This document shows positions 9,004 to 18,842 of a stretch of 64,000 bases of DNA, piece by piece (position 1 is the stretch's first letter; each line of letters begins with the position of its first letter). A program made the translations under genes and the position numbers. The notes under the pieces are model-generated. The model was not told where the DNA came from. It made no database searches and saw only the letters and a list, made by a program, of their open reading frames with translations. This DNA is from Domibacillus indicus (GTDB taxonomy: Bacteria; Bacillota; Bacilli; Bacillales; Domibacillaceae), in the NCBI RefSeq assembly GCF_023715895.1, contig NZ_JAMBOO010000007.1, positions 97,987 to 161,986 on the forward strand, in the 5' to 3' direction.

Positions 9004-9110
9004 GCTTGGTCATAAAACCGTTGGAATACGGGGTTAGCCTGATTACTGGGGGTCGAAGATCCCCTTGCCCAGGAATCCCCCACTTCAATCGTCAGGTAAG
9101 TGGGTGGTAG

Positions 9111-9287
9111 TTCAAATGCACATAATTCTAATTGGCTATCTTTAAAACCAATGATCACAGGGCAATCATTAAACCATTCGTCTTCATCTTGTTCCCAAAC
9201 CACCCACACCTCTTTTATGTGTTTACCGATAAGATTTATAAGTTTCGTTCCGTGGTCTTCTATGATATTGAACGGATTCGTATACAT
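9111..9287 (-). pseudogene. N-terminal part of the gene split by the tnpB element
   Basis: 59 codons starting with M-Y-T-N-P-F-N and ending C-A-F-E at the exact edge of the inserted element. As it stands the reading continues about 36 codons into the element's right end and stops at 9000. It lies next to the SUKH gene in the same direction. Function unknown. Tryptophan- and acid-rich (V-V-W-E-Q-D-E-D-E-W), possibly a small cytoplasmic immunity- or DUF-type protein. Confidence 0.8.
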
Positions 9288-9505
9288 TTTGGGGTGATAA
9301 TTAACATAAAGGGTTCTCCCTTCATCGTTGAATATTGATATCCTCTAGTTTAACAGAAAATAAGTAACAGTCTTTCATACTCCTTCCCTGTAAGCCGGTT
9401 ATCGAAAAACCTTTTTTCGATTAACTGTTGCTCATCCAGAGAATAGGCTGTTTATTATATGGGCGAACTACTGCGTAACTTACTTGTATTTTGATTAGAA
9501 CGAAA

Positions 9506-10450
9506 TTATCTAAACCTAAGAAGCTTTTTAATCTTTAACGGATGGGCAGCTTTTGAGGAAGAATCCTTATTCAAAGCCAATAGAACAACCATTCCAATAA
9601 TACAAACTGCACCCATCCATTGGAAAACTCCAAAGGGTTCTTTTAGCCAAAAGACTGTTGTTAGGACAGCCGCCAGCGGTTCTATGCTGCCAAAAAGGCT
9701 TGATTCTTTAGGCGACAGACTTTGTAAACTTTCGATATAAAACCAAAAAGCAATCATTGTACCAAATACAATAACGAAGACTAAGTATATATAGGCCTCC
9801 AATGTTAAGCTTTTAAAATCCATTTGCAAAGGTGAATGGATGAAACTTAATGCAAAACCGCCAATCACCATAGCCCAGCCAACAACGACAAGAGAATCGT
9901 ATTGCTTCAGTAGAGGAACGGCATATAACGTATAAAAGGCTAATGTAATTCCAGATAAAACACCCCAAACCACTGCAAGTATCGGTACAGATAATTGAGA
10001 GATTGAGCCGTTGGTTAATAAGAAAAAGCAGCCAGCTAAAGCAAGCGAAACGGTTATGAAATCCTTTCTTGTAAAAACGGATTGTTTGCGTAAGATTAAA
10101 TAAATGATAATCATGACAGGTGCTAAGTATTGCAATAGTGTTGCGACAGCCGCGTTCCCATGGTTGATGGATGCCATATACGTGTATTGAACCGCAAGCA
10201 TACCCATTAATCCAAAGATAATCAGTGGAACAGCAGTCCTTTTCTTTTTCCATACACCAAGTATTTGAGAAGAGTCTTTCCCAAAAAATTGAACGGTCAG
10301 AAGTAAAAAACCTGCTATAAGTAATCGGATCGTTACAAGCCAATTTATATCAATGGCGTATTGATGAAAAAGTTTTTGTGCAACGGTGCCTCCAATACCC
10401 CAAAAAGTCGCTCCCGTAATAACGAGAAATAACCCTTTTCTTCTATTCAT
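9506..10450 (-). CDS. EamA/DMT-family transporter
   Basis: 314 residues, about ten hydrophobic segments arranged as two EamA repeats (residues ~6-138 and ~150-290), the usual length for drug/metabolite exporters such as YdcZ/RhaT-like proteins. The second repeat has the typical [12 protein letters not shown] segment. Substrate unknown. It is divergent from the AraC-type regulator at 10569, and the 118-bp gap is rich in A/T, so the regulator probably controls it. Confidence 0.9.
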   Translation of the reverse strand: MNRRKGLFLVITGATFWGIGGTVAQKLFHQYAIDINWLVTIRLLIAGFLLLTVQFFGKDSSQILGVWKKKRTAVPLIIFGLMGMLAVQYTYMASINHGNAAVATLLQYLAPVMIIIYLILRKQSVFTRKDFITVSLALAGCFFLLTNGSISQLSVPILAVVWGVLSGITLAFYTLYAVPLLKQYDSLVVVGWAMVIGGFALSFIHSPLQMDFKSLTLEAYIYLVFVIVFGTMIAFWFYIESLQSLSPKESSLFGSIEPLAAVLTTVFWLKEPFGVFQWMGAVCIIGMVVLLALNKDSSSKAAHPLKIKKLLRFR

Positions 10451-10568
10451 GTTCGGTTCCCCACCCTCAACTATAAAAATAATATTATAATATTGTCATA
10501 ATAAGTGAAGAATCCCTTAAATAATACTTAAATCGAATGTAAAAATATAAATATATTGAGGTAGTTAT

Positions 10569-11453
10569 ATGCAAATAAAAGATTTTAGAATTGACCAAAA
10601 TTTAAAGGAACTAACAGAACATCGTACGGTTGTATTGCCGATTGCCTGTTATGAAACCACGATTAGCCAAAATATTAATGGATATATACCTCTTCATTGG
10701 CATGATGAAATTCAATTTGTTTTGATTATAAAAGGAGAAGCCATCTTTCAAATAAATGAGGAAAAGGTAGTGGTTCCTGAAGGCAAAGGGATATTTATAA
10801 ATAGCGGCCGCCTGCACATGGCAGAAGAAAAAAATGCTTCTGGTTGTGTTTATATTTGTTTAAATGTTTCTCCGCATTTTGTTTTATCACAAGAACTTTA
10901 TTCTTCCTATATAAGCCCTTATATCCATGCGACTAATTTATCTTACTTATACCTAGATACAAAGGAACCTTGGGAGAAAAACATTGTAGATACCATTATA
11001 AAAATCAATCAATTGATTCAACAAAAGCCACCATTCTATGAAATCGAAATCACCATACAGCTAACGTTCATTTGGAGAAATTTAATCGCTAATGGCTTCC
11101 AATTAGAGTACGAACAGACAGAAATGTTGAAAAATCATCGGTTGAAGCAAATGTTAAATTGGATACATCTACATTACGCTGAGAAAATCATGTTAGACGA
11201 TATTGCAAAAGCCGGCCAATTGAGCCGCTCGGAATGCTGTCGATATTTCAAGCGAATGTTAAACAAAACACCATTAAATTATGTAACAGATTACCGCATT
11301 CAAAAAAGCTTACTCCTGCTGCAACAGCCAGATTCCAATGTCACAGATGTTGCCTATCAAGTAGGATTCAATAGTACAAGCTATTTTATAGATAAGTTCC
11401 GGAAGTCCGTCAACATGACACCATTAGCATACAAAAAACTCAAAAATGGATAG
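10569..11453 (+). CDS. AraC-family transcriptional regulator with cupin sensor
   Basis: 294 residues. N-terminal cupin-type effector domain (about 30-110) with H-W-H-D-E-I-Q and P-E-G-K-G-I-F-I-N-S-G; C-terminal double helix-turn-helix (about 190-292) with L-D-D-I-A-K-A-G-Q-L-S-R-S-E-C-C-R-Y-F-K and the family signature V-T-D-V-A-Y-Q-V-G-F-N-S-T-S-Y-F-I. Binds a small ligand and activates or represses nearby genes, most likely the divergent EamA exporter. GAGGTAG site before the ATG. Confidence 0.92.
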   Translation: MQIKDFRIDQNLKELTEHRTVVLPIACYETTISQNINGYIPLHWHDEIQFVLIIKGEAIFQINEEKVVVPEGKGIFINSGRLHMAEEKNASGCVYICLNVSPHFVLSQELYSSYISPYIHATNLSYLYLDTKEPWEKNIVDTIIKINQLIQQKPPFYEIEITIQLTFIWRNLIANGFQLEYEQTEMLKNHRLKQMLNWIHLHYAEKIMLDDIAKAGQLSRSECCRYFKRMLNKTPLNYVTDYRIQKSLLLLQQPDSNVTDVAYQVGFNSTSYFIDKFRKSVNMTPLAYKKLKNG

Positions 11454-11792
11454 CTTTATTAACATTATTTTTTGACGAATGGCTATTTTGTGCCCCCCCC
11501 CCCCTCGCTTCTCATGTCTTAAAATACTAACATTAAAGGATACTTCAGAGAGAATAGGCATTAATATGAGGAGGCTTTCCTGAAAATTTTCGGTCTTTTT
11601 CTTATTTAACGAATCTTTCCTATTAGATGAATAAGAAAATCAACAATATCATGATTCCTTTTTTAAGTCAGTTATCGAAAAGGCCTTTTACTCAACCGCT
11701 TCAATCTACTGTAAAAGAAGAATTGAGTAGAAAAGAGCCACATAATTACTAATGAAATAATCATGAGGCTTTTACAATTTACTTTTTTCATT
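11454..11792. other. intergenic region with a 12-C tract
   Basis: No gene seen. It holds a run of 12 C (11493-11504), unusual for this A/T-rich sequence and prone to slippage or read error, and at its right end the inverted repeat listed as a terminator. Confidence 0.6.
11731..11774 (-). terminator. terminator of the 11793-12287 membrane protein gene
   Basis: Long imperfect hairpin (AAAGCCTCATGATTAT on the minus strand paired with AGTAATTATGTGGCTCTTTT) ending in T4; its A-rich other side makes it possibly bidirectional. Similar in arm sequence (CTCATGATTAT) to the hairpin at 18167-18199. Confidence 0.6.
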
Positions 11793-12287
11793 TTAAAAAA
11801 AGAGAAATTTTAACCTTTCCGCGTGTTCTTTACTCAGCTCTCCGTAGCCCTCTTCTTCTTTTTTACTCTGAAGAGAGATACTTCCTTCTTCCATAAGGTA
11901 GACTTTGCACATGGATAACGGTTCCGGCATGTTCTCTTCATATGTATAGAAGAAGGTGGCTTCTACTGTTCTTTCGCCTTGAATATCCATCATGGTATTT
12001 GGTTCCCATTCGACTTTTTCAAAAGCTTCTCTTATCACATCAAAATCTTTTTCCTCCGTAATCTCAAATCCATTTTCTGTTTTTACATATAATTCTCGTA
12101 CCTCTACTCTGGCAAGCTGGTTTAAATCAAATTTTTTTTGATCTTCAAGCGCGTGTCCAATTATAAAAAGTATAATTACGATCATAATAAAAGGAATAAG
12201 CTTCTCTTGTACTACACTATTTCCAAAACTTCCTATTAAAAAAAGAATAATAAGCATGACAATAAGATAAACCGATCGCTCTTTCAA
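11793..12287 (-). CDS. membrane protein with two N-terminal TM segments, unknown function
   Basis: About 164 residues from the TTG at 12287, placed 8 nt after GGGAGGG; an ATG at 12308 overlaps that site and is less likely. Two hydrophobic helices (Y-L-I-V-M-L-I-I-L-F-L-I-G and F-I-M-I-V-I-I-L-F-I-I-G) are followed by about 115 soluble residues with alternating strands, probably cytoplasmic or outer-facing depending on topology. No family recognised. Confidence 0.75.
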   Translation of the reverse strand: MKERSVYLIVMLIILFLIGSFGNSVVQEKLIPFIMIVIILFIIGHALEDQKKFDLNQLARVEVRELYVKTENGFEITEEKDFDVIREAFEKVEWEPNTMMDIQGERTVEATFFYTYEENMPEPLSMCKVYLMEEGSISLQSKKEEEGYGELSKEHAERLKFLFF

Positions 12288-12308
12288 AAAATTTCCCTCC
12301 CAAACCAA

Positions 12309-12682
12309 ATTCCATAATGATACATTTTAGTTTATCACAGGAAAATCATGATTGTTGTTTAATCTCAATTTTAAATCCAACCGTTTTTGTCTTGGCTTAA
12401 TCAACAGTAATGGTCAACTATGAACCTAGAACGCCAACACTAATTCAAACAGCTTTTTTAATGTAAAAATGAATTGCAAGGTTATTACTATGTCAGAAAC
12501 AGATTCAGAAGAAACTAAACAACCTGAGGCCACTAGAAGTGAAACTAGACTGCTTCATTTCTTTTGTGCATTTCTTAACTGATTTTTTACCGGGCTTTTA
12601 CAAAACCCGGGTTTCTCCTTAATAATTTCCGTTTAATCTATTACTAGATTTAAAAAATTATTGGTGAGGGGACACGTACTTT
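12309..12682. other. intergenic region before phoX
   Basis: Contains a 30-codon frame at 12490-12582 without a convincing ribosome site, and an inverted repeat ACCGGG / CCCGGGT at 12589-12612 followed by a T-rich stretch, a possible terminator or leader structure about 70 bp before phoX. No Pho box could be identified by eye. Confidence 0.5.
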
Positions 12683-14137
12683 ATGACTAATCAAACATCT
12701 AATAATGACTTGAACAGAAGAAAGTTCTTAAAAGCGGGAGGAATGGGCGCACTTGCTCTTACCCTTGGATCGACTGGAGTATTATCACTCGGTTCAAAAG
12801 TATTTGCGGATACAGCTACTAATCCAACCAATAATCCAACCAGCGGCTTTGGTGGGTATGGCCCTTTAGTTCCGGATCCAAATGGTATTCTTGATCTTCC
12901 AGAGGGTTTTCATTACAAAATTATTTCCCAAGAGGGCGGTCAGCTGACAAACGGCGGAAAAATCCCTGGAGCCTTTGATGGAATGGCTGCTTTTGAAGGA
13001 CCTAATAATACAACTATTCTTGTTCGCAATCATGAATTAGGAACAAGTGCGGACAATCCGGTGGTTGGAATCAACCCTTTTGATCCAGCCGCTAAAGGTG
13101 GTACAACAGCTCTTGTTGTTGGTCAAAATCGAGAAGTCATCAAAGAATATGTAAGCTCTTCAGGAACAATTCGAAATTGTGCAGGAGGAGCGACACCTTG
13201 GAATACGTGGCTGACTTGTGAAGAAACACGTACCGCGACACACGGATATGTATTCGAAGTGGACCCGCAGCAGCCGGAGAACGAAATGTCCAAAACTCCA
13301 ATCAAGGATATGGGACGCTTTTCCCACGAAGCCTGCGCAATCGACCCAGCGACAGGATATGTATATTTAACTGAAGATGCTAGCCCAAGTTACTTGTACC
13401 GTTTTATTCCAAATGACACGAGCCAAAAACCAGGTGCGTTACAAAAAGGCGGAAAGCTTTATGCAGCAGCAATTGAAGCAGTAACTGACCCAGCAGCAAG
13501 CACATTTAAAACAGGACAAACATTTAAAATTGTTTGGAAGGAGCTGGATCCTCACTTATGCCGTGAGGACGCTAAGGCACAAAAATGCATTGAATTCAGT
13601 AGACTAGAGGGAGCGTTCTTCCAAGAGGGTGTTTTCTGGTTCGATGACACCTCTGCTGGGGACAAAAAGCTTGGACGCGTTTATCGTTATGTTCCTCACA
13701 CTAATACATTAGAGCTTTTCTATGAGGGAAATGATGCACGAGAAATGGAATATCCGGATAATATTTGCTGTACTCCTTGGGGCGACCTTTGGTATGCAGA
13801 AGATGGTTCTGGGCAAGATCGCATTATGGGAATTACCCCAGAAGGCAAAGTTTATCCTTTTGCCGCCAACCGCCTAAGTGACTCTGAATTATGTGGTCCA
13901 ACCTTCTCGCCAGATGGAAACACACTTTTTGTCAATATTCAAAGCCCAGGAAAAACTATTGCAATCTGGGGACCTTTCCAACGCAGAAACGCTGCGCGCG
14001 CAAGAGAAATGTCCTTTGCTGCTCCTGCAAATCTTGCACCACAAGTTTCAGAAAAAGTGGCTAAGGCTGCTGAGGCGCAAGGTATGTCCATTCTAGAAGC
14101 GGCAGCATTTGAGCGCCACGGAGTAAAAATGATTTAA
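12683..14137 (+). CDS. phoX: PhoX-family (DUF839) alkaline phosphatase, Tat-exported
   Basis: 484 residues. The N-terminus carries the twin-arginine motif N-R-R-K-F-L-K followed by a hydrophobic stretch and A-D-T-A, so it is exported folded through Tat. The mature part fits PhoX: C-E-E-T, D-M-G-R-F-S-H-E-A, L-T-E-D-A and P-D-N-I-C-C-T-P-W-G-D-L-W blocks supply the acidic ligands of the calcium/iron cofactor in this beta-propeller family. It hydrolyses phosphomonoesters outside the cell, like the unrelated alkaline phosphatase at the left edge. It ends with a clear terminator and is transcribed alone. GGTGAGGGG lies upstream of the ATG. Confidence 0.93.
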   Translation: MTNQTSNNDLNRRKFLKAGGMGALALTLGSTGVLSLGSKVFADTATNPTNNPTSGFGGYGPLVPDPNGILDLPEGFHYKIISQEGGQLTNGGKIPGAFDGMAAFEGPNNTTILVRNHELGTSADNPVVGINPFDPAAKGGTTALVVGQNREVIKEYVSSSGTIRNCAGGATPWNTWLTCEETRTATHGYVFEVDPQQPENEMSKTPIKDMGRFSHEACAIDPATGYVYLTEDASPSYLYRFIPNDTSQKPGALQKGGKLYAAAIEAVTDPAASTFKTGQTFKIVWKELDPHLCREDAKAQKCIEFSRLEGAFFQEGVFWFDDTSAGDKKLGRVYRYVPHTNTLELFYEGNDAREMEYPDNICCTPWGDLWYAEDGSGQDRIMGITPEGKVYPFAANRLSDSELCGPTFSPDGNTLFVNIQSPGKTIAIWGPFQRRNAARAREMSFAAPANLAPQVSEKVAKAAEAQGMSILEAAAFERHGVKMI

Positions 14138-14228
14138 ACTGTTTTACAGGATACCCCTGAAAAGATGTAAGCCAACACTTTGTATGGTTTATATCTTTTC
14201 TTTTTATTAATTTCATATAAAAGTAATT

Positions 14229-14267
14229 GGCTGGGAGAGTTTCTTAGGACCTCCCAGCCCTCTTTTT
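14229..14267 (+). terminator. terminator of phoX
   Basis: Perfect 9-bp stem GGCTGGGAG / CTCCCAGCC, 13-nt loop, then CTCTTTTT, about 90 bp after the stop. Confidence 0.85.
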
Positions 14268-14846
14268 ATGTTTCTGGATTGTCAACACTAAATCAGCCAA
14301 CTCTTTTAAAGAGACCATTCCTTTATTAAAGAAGCGGCGCCCTAGCCGTATACTAAAGTAAAAGTTAGAGCGTATTTTTTCATGCCTCTCACAGAGACGC
14401 TCCATCAAATTGTATAGCAATTAGTTGGAGAGGTTCACTGCTTGTTCTGTACCTAATGCGTTTTTAAATGAACTCACCCTCGTTCTTAATATTTCACTTC
14501 TTTGAATTCTTGTTTTTTTTCATATTCTTTTTGATCCTTTCAATTTCTTAAAGGACAACATTTCCATCTGAAAGACTGTCTAATTCCGTGTTTTTGGACA
14601 TGCTGAGTGGCAACGCTTCGAAGCTCGTTTGTCTTGTTTTAAGTCTAGCTATCTCCTTTTTTAAAGAGTTTTATAACGATACAAAGCAACAGTTTTGTAT
14701 GGTTATGAGACCTAAAATACACATCATCAAGACAGCATTACCCCAAAATACTAATCATCGACAAAATTCCTTATTGTAGGGAATCTATCTATACCGGCTC
14801 AACCCCTCGTGCATATTTTATATAAAAAGATTAACGAGGTGCTAGA
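14268..14846. other. gene-poor region, possible decayed sequence
   Basis: No convincing gene. A 53-codon minus-strand frame (14244-14405, starting M-E-R-L-C-E-R-H-E-K) overlaps the phoX terminator and has no ribosome site; a 63-codon plus-strand frame at 14588-14779 also lacks one. Either could be a relic. Confidence 0.4.
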
Positions 14847-16115
14847 ATGAAAGATCAACAGCAAGCACTAACCATTCTTGGAAGTGCTGGAGGGGTAGCA
14901 AAATCTATACTTTCTATCTTGAATCAATCAGCAGTTGATGAAAAAGATCCTATTCACCACTTTATCAGCAGTTGCAAGATTCACTTACTTGATCATAAGC
15001 AAAAAGAAAAAGATTACTTTTGCAGATTATTTCCTCATTTACAAAATCAATTTACATTCCATCAATTTGATTTAAAAGATACTGCTAAATTTATAAAGCA
15101 TCTTAAGAGCACACAAACGACTATTGTTATTGACGCTTCGTGGGCAGATACGGTTGAAATGCTGAAATGCTGCGATACACTCGGTGTTAAGTACATCAAT
15201 ACTGCCTTGGAAAATACGATGATAGATGAAAATGAAGAATTATATGAGGGATTCCAATTGCTTGAACGGATGCGGTATTTTGAAAAATTCAAAAGTCAAT
15301 TTACCAATACAGCTGCCATTATAGGGTCTGGAATGAACCCAGGCGTCGTCCAATGGATGGCCATAGAACTTTTAAAAGAGAATGCGGGAGAGTCTCCTCT
15401 TGGCTGCTACATTGTTGAGCATGACAGCTCTTTTTTTAAAAATAGGAAAAAAGCAAAAAAGAACGTTATTTATACAACATGGTCACCTGAATGTTTCTTA
15501 GACGAAGCCATTGCAAGTTATCCTATGTTTATGAGCCAGCATACACCGCTCTTTTTGTATGAAAAAGTATATGATCTTGAGTTTAAAGTGACATTAGGCA
15601 ATAAACAATTCCACGGTTGTTTAATGCCTCACGAAGAAGTTTATACACTAGGCAAATTATTCAACATGGAGAGCGGCTTTTTATATAAAGTAAATGACCA
15701 TACAACAGAACTAATCCGCTCGAATCTTGATGATGTTGATAAATTATGGGAGCATGACATGAAGGTTCTTGATCCACTTGAAGCAACATTGAAAGGTAAG
15801 GATTTAGTCGGTGTACTCCTTGTTTATAAAGATAGGGAACGGTATATGTACAATGTATTAAGCAATAAGACGATTTCTTCTAAATACAAGACGAACGCCA
15901 CCTATTTTCAAGTAGCCTGCGGTCTTTATGCAGCGTTATCCGTCTTGTTGCTCGATCCTATACCGAAAGGCGTCTATTATGTGGATGAGCTGCTGTTAAA
16001 AACAAATAATCATTACGGTCAATACCTAGCTTATTATATGACGGACTTTGTTACGGGGGAAAATAATCACACAGACGGCCTGTTACTTCAGAGAATGAAG
16101 AAAATAGATCCTTAG
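14847..16115 (+). CDS. saccharopine dehydrogenase-like / homospermidine synthase-like protein
   Basis: 422 residues, ATG with AACGAGGTG upstream. An N-terminal Rossmann segment I-L-G-S-A-G-G-V-A-K-S-I begins at residue 9; D-A-S-W-A-D follows the second half of the fold, and G-S-G-M-N-P-G-V-V-Q-W (about residue 160) is the hallmark of the saccharopine dehydrogenase/homospermidine synthase group. Likely an NAD(P)-dependent enzyme acting on an amino acid or polyamine, in the cytoplasm. It stands alone, with no lysine or polyamine genes beside it, so the substrate is unknown. Confidence 0.75.
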   Translation: MKDQQQALTILGSAGGVAKSILSILNQSAVDEKDPIHHFISSCKIHLLDHKQKEKDYFCRLFPHLQNQFTFHQFDLKDTAKFIKHLKSTQTTIVIDASWADTVEMLKCCDTLGVKYINTALENTMIDENEELYEGFQLLERMRYFEKFKSQFTNTAAIIGSGMNPGVVQWMAIELLKENAGESPLGCYIVEHDSSFFKNRKKAKKNVIYTTWSPECFLDEAIASYPMFMSQHTPLFLYEKVYDLEFKVTLGNKQFHGCLMPHEEVYTLGKLFNMESGFLYKVNDHTTELIRSNLDDVDKLWEHDMKVLDPLEATLKGKDLVGVLLVYKDRERYMYNVLSNKTISSKYKTNATYFQVACGLYAALSVLLLDPIPKGVYYVDELLLKTNNHYGQYLAYYMTDFVTGENNHTDGLLLQRMKKIDP

Positions 16116-16623
16116 AGCCAGGTTTTATACGTATTTCTATAGTTACTGTTTTTCACCTCTAAAGAGAGTAATAGATGAAGACAGATTTTCAAACTGCCTG
16201 CAACATTGGAGCTTGTTTGAATCTCCCCCTCAATTGATGAGGTAAAAAAGGTGCTGTGCTGTTAAATACTTGGTAATCCTTTTCCTTATGTTTTTTCATG
16301 TGAAATGAATTCTGCCTATACTCCGAAATTCCACTGTATAAGTTGAATATCTCGTCCTACTAACTCCACTTTAAATTATCCCAACTGCTTTCACATAAAC
16401 TTCGAATGCTTCGTAAATTCATATCAAGTAATAGATAAAGTGCCCTTCCGATTAAAATGACAGCACACCAGATGAAACAAATCTATTTTTCAAAAATTAT
16501 AGAGGAATTCAAGGACGGGCGATTCTCATTTTGTGCAGAGGTTGCCTTTAAGAAGTAATTCAATAAGAGATAGCTCACTACACTCATTAATAAATTCAAA
16601 TGAGTTCAAATTACTGATTTTAA
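16116..16623. other. gene-poor region
   Basis: Only a 33-codon plus-strand frame (16457-16558, M-T-A-H-Q-M-K-Q-I-Y) without a ribosome site. No repeats or promoters stand out. Confidence 0.4.
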
Positions 16624-17910
16624 GTGCAAAAGAGATTGATTACCACAAATCAGTATGTACCAATTAAATTTTCAGGATTTGAAGAAGTTTCAAAAACAGC
16701 TGCCTTCTCATGGGCTGATATGCAGAAAAAATATGCACGAACAAAATATAGCTATGAAAGGAGTGTTTCATTCGTGAGGAACAAAAAAGAGCACCTTAAT
16801 GAATGGTTCGTTCTGCAATCTCTCTTTAACCATAACGTTCCTTCCGAACTCATCAATTTATTGGATAATCTGGTGAAAGAGAATAAGATGGATAGCGCCA
16901 AACTATCCGATTTTAAGATTATGGGCAATGTGAAGAAGTTATACACGCAATTTATTAATCGTTTCAATAGAATTCCCAAAGTTTTTCCGGTAATCATCTC
17001 AGCAACAGAAGCATTGAATGTTGATCTTGTCATTTCAAATTTTAACGTTAAAAGTATGAAATATGCTTTGACAATAGAAGAACTCGATATTCAATACCAA
17101 GTATTCATAAGCCTTGCTTTTGGCAATCAAGTTTACGATGTTGCAGCTAAACTAAGAAAATACGATAAAGATTTATATAATTTTGTCGGCGGTCTGCCTT
17201 CAATTCCGTTTCAAGATGAAACATTGAAGCAATGGATTGTTCGCCATGCAGGAACCACAGATAATCTAACGATTCACTCGGTGGCCAGGTTATGGGAGCA
17301 ACCCGATTTTCCTAGAGATAAGTCAATGGCTGAAATGAAGGCTTATATCACCAAACACAGAGCAGTCACCGAATGGGAATTTGCCAAACAAAAATACCCT
17401 CAAATATTTGATCAACCGTTTGAATGCAGGATCCAAAACACCCCCTATAAAAGGAAAGATGAACAAGTCCGAGTTCTAGATCCCAATGATAAAATGCAAA
17501 TAATGCTGGGTGTATTGACCGTTTGCTGCCAACGATTGGACGGTACGGGTGAAGCTTGCATGATCGAAGGGCTAATCAACCCGGATAGCGGATTTCTTGT
17601 ATTTGAAAGAGGGTCTAAAGTTTTGGCACAATCATGGATCTGGCTTACTGAGGACCATACGTGTCTTGTGATGGATAATATCGAACTTGCGGATTGTAGA
17701 AAACCAGAAGATATCCTTTCTCTTTTATTCGAGTGGGCGAACCAATCACCTTATCAAAACATTCAAATGGGTACGGGCTTTAACCGCGTAGAGATCGGAT
17801 TGCCTGTGCAGGCAGAAGAAATGAAATGGTATCGGCAAATGTGGAAGTTCAAGTATACGGACGCTCATCAGCGAGTATGGATCAAAAAGAATGGGAAAAT
17901 GTGTATCTAG
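16624..17910 (+). CDS. uncharacterised 428-residue protein
   Basis: Long open frame with codon use like its neighbours, but no Shine-Dalgarno before the GTG at 16624, which directly follows an in-frame TAA; the true start may be later (e.g. the ATG at about 16720) or the 5' end may be damaged. The N-terminal part is helical and basic. The C-terminal ~150 residues (from V-L-T-V-C-C-Q-R-L-D-G-T-G-E-A) look like a separate alpha/beta domain with G-S-K-V-L-A-Q-S-W-I-W-L and L-V-M-D-N-I-E-L, a layout reminiscent of GNAT or PcfJ-like folds, but this is only an impression. No membrane or signal segments. No recognised family. Confidence 0.6.
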   Translation: MQKRLITTNQYVPIKFSGFEEVSKTAAFSWADMQKKYARTKYSYERSVSFVRNKKEHLNEWFVLQSLFNHNVPSELINLLDNLVKENKMDSAKLSDFKIMGNVKKLYTQFINRFNRIPKVFPVIISATEALNVDLVISNFNVKSMKYALTIEELDIQYQVFISLAFGNQVYDVAAKLRKYDKDLYNFVGGLPSIPFQDETLKQWIVRHAGTTDNLTIHSVARLWEQPDFPRDKSMAEMKAYITKHRAVTEWEFAKQKYPQIFDQPFECRIQNTPYKRKDEQVRVLDPNDKMQIMLGVLTVCCQRLDGTGEACMIEGLINPDSGFLVFERGSKVLAQSWIWLTEDHTCLVMDNIELADCRKPEDILSLLFEWANQSPYQNIQMGTGFNRVEIGLPVQAEEMKWYRQMWKFKYTDAHQRVWIKKNGKMCI

Positions 17911-18388
17911 TTCGAAGATTGACATTCCCGCAGCTAAAGTAGACTATCCTCCCCTTATTCTCTAATACTCTGATCAAACTCCCTTTTCTAAACCAAAACA
18001 TCTGTTATGTTCATACATAAATAGAGGTTGATGTTTGTGAATTAAGAACGATTGTGTTCAGAAAAGACTCTTTTGGAATACACCCACCCGGTTCTCGGCA
18101 GGATATGGATGTTGACTTTAATTTGCGTAGTTTTTAAGCGTTAATTTGTACAAAAGAAACATAAAAAGCTCATGATTATTCGAGTGATAATCATGAGCTC
18201 CTTTCATACTTGTTCTAATTTTTATTTGTACGTATGCACGAATTATTAATCAAAACTCTGTTGTTTTTTAAAATTGCTAAATAGTGGGTATTAAAATACT
18301 AACAGCAACAATATTAAATTGCGCTTCCTTGATGGTCCTAAATAACGTAAAATGGATAACTATTTTACTTGTAAGGAGTAACTTTTTA
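17911..18388. other. intergenic region with a degenerate IS right-end relic
   Basis: Bases 17919-17940 match the outer right-end sequence of the family-3 tnpB elements (inverse orientation) at 19 of 22 positions, so this is probably the scar of a lost copy. The terminator at 18163-18199 also lies here. No gene seen. Confidence 0.45.
18163..18199 (-). terminator. perfect 13-bp inverted repeat, probable terminator
   Basis: AGCTCATGATTAT / ATAATCATGAGCT with a 7-nt loop; on the minus strand it is followed by T5. It lies 190 bp past the small membrane protein gene that ends at 18389. Confidence 0.7.
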
Positions 18389-18643
18389 TCAAGGATTTTG
18401 AAAACCAAATAAAGCGATCCATTGGATACATAAAATTAGTAAAAGGATAAAACTAGCCAATACAAGTACTAATTTCAATTTTTTGTTTTTCATTTTAAGC
18501 ATTAATGATAAAACAATACAAATAAAGATAACCAGAATACTGTTAGCGAGAAACCCTATTGTCACTCCGTCTGGCCTAGCAACCCATGTATAGATAGATA
18601 AGATTAATGCATAAATTGTCGTTATTAAAGGCAGGAAGAGCAT
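18389..18643 (-). CDS. small three-TM membrane protein
   Basis: 84 residues from the ATG at 18643, 8 nt after AGGAG; the upstream ATG at 18664 has no site. Three hydrophobic helices (L-P-L-I-T-T-I-Y-A-L-I-L, I-L-V-I-F-I-C-I-V-L-S-L, L-V-L-V-L-A-S-F-I-L-L-L-I). No family recognised. Confidence 0.7.
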   Translation of the reverse strand: MLFLPLITTIYALILSIYTWVARPDGVTIGFLANSILVIFICIVLSLMLKMKNKKLKLVLVLASFILLLILCIQWIALFGFQNP

Positions 18644-18842
18644 GTAAAGTCTCCTCATTTCCATTTAAAACTATGTTTGATTATTTATATACACTATTAA
18701 TTTGATGTAAAAATACACAATAGTTAAATAGGTCAATAATCCTGGTCAATATTAAGCTTTTTAAAAACCCTATTCACATAATTAGCCACACAACAGCAGA
18801 TCATGTATGTAGCATGCTCTTCTGATGAAAAACTTGACTAAC

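Larger units (their letters stand above)
7665..9110 (+). mobile_element. IS200/IS605-group element carrying only tnpB (family 1)
   Basis: 1446 bp bounded by the two halves of the split gene. Each end holds a subterminal palindrome of the same type: CCCACTT ... AAGTGGG at 7669-7689 and again at 9080-9104. The right end after tnpB is only 107 bp and includes a GGGG-loop-CCCC hairpin, the expected seat of the omega (re)RNA scaffold; the 20 nt beyond 9110 would be its guide. No target duplication and no tnpA, so it is non-autonomous and depends on a transposase in trans. The base context left of the element is GAGAAC. Confidence 0.85.

Noticed and set aside
11493..11504. 12-C tract as a phase-variation switch
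   Set aside because: It lies in no reading frame or promoter that I can define; may be a base-calling artefact.
14244..14405. 53-codon minus-strand frame (M-E-R-L-C-E-R-H)
   Set aside because: Runs through the phoX terminator and has no ribosome site; kept only as a note in the region entry.
14588..14779. 63-codon plus-strand frame
   Set aside because: No ribosome site, atypical composition, no homology recognised.
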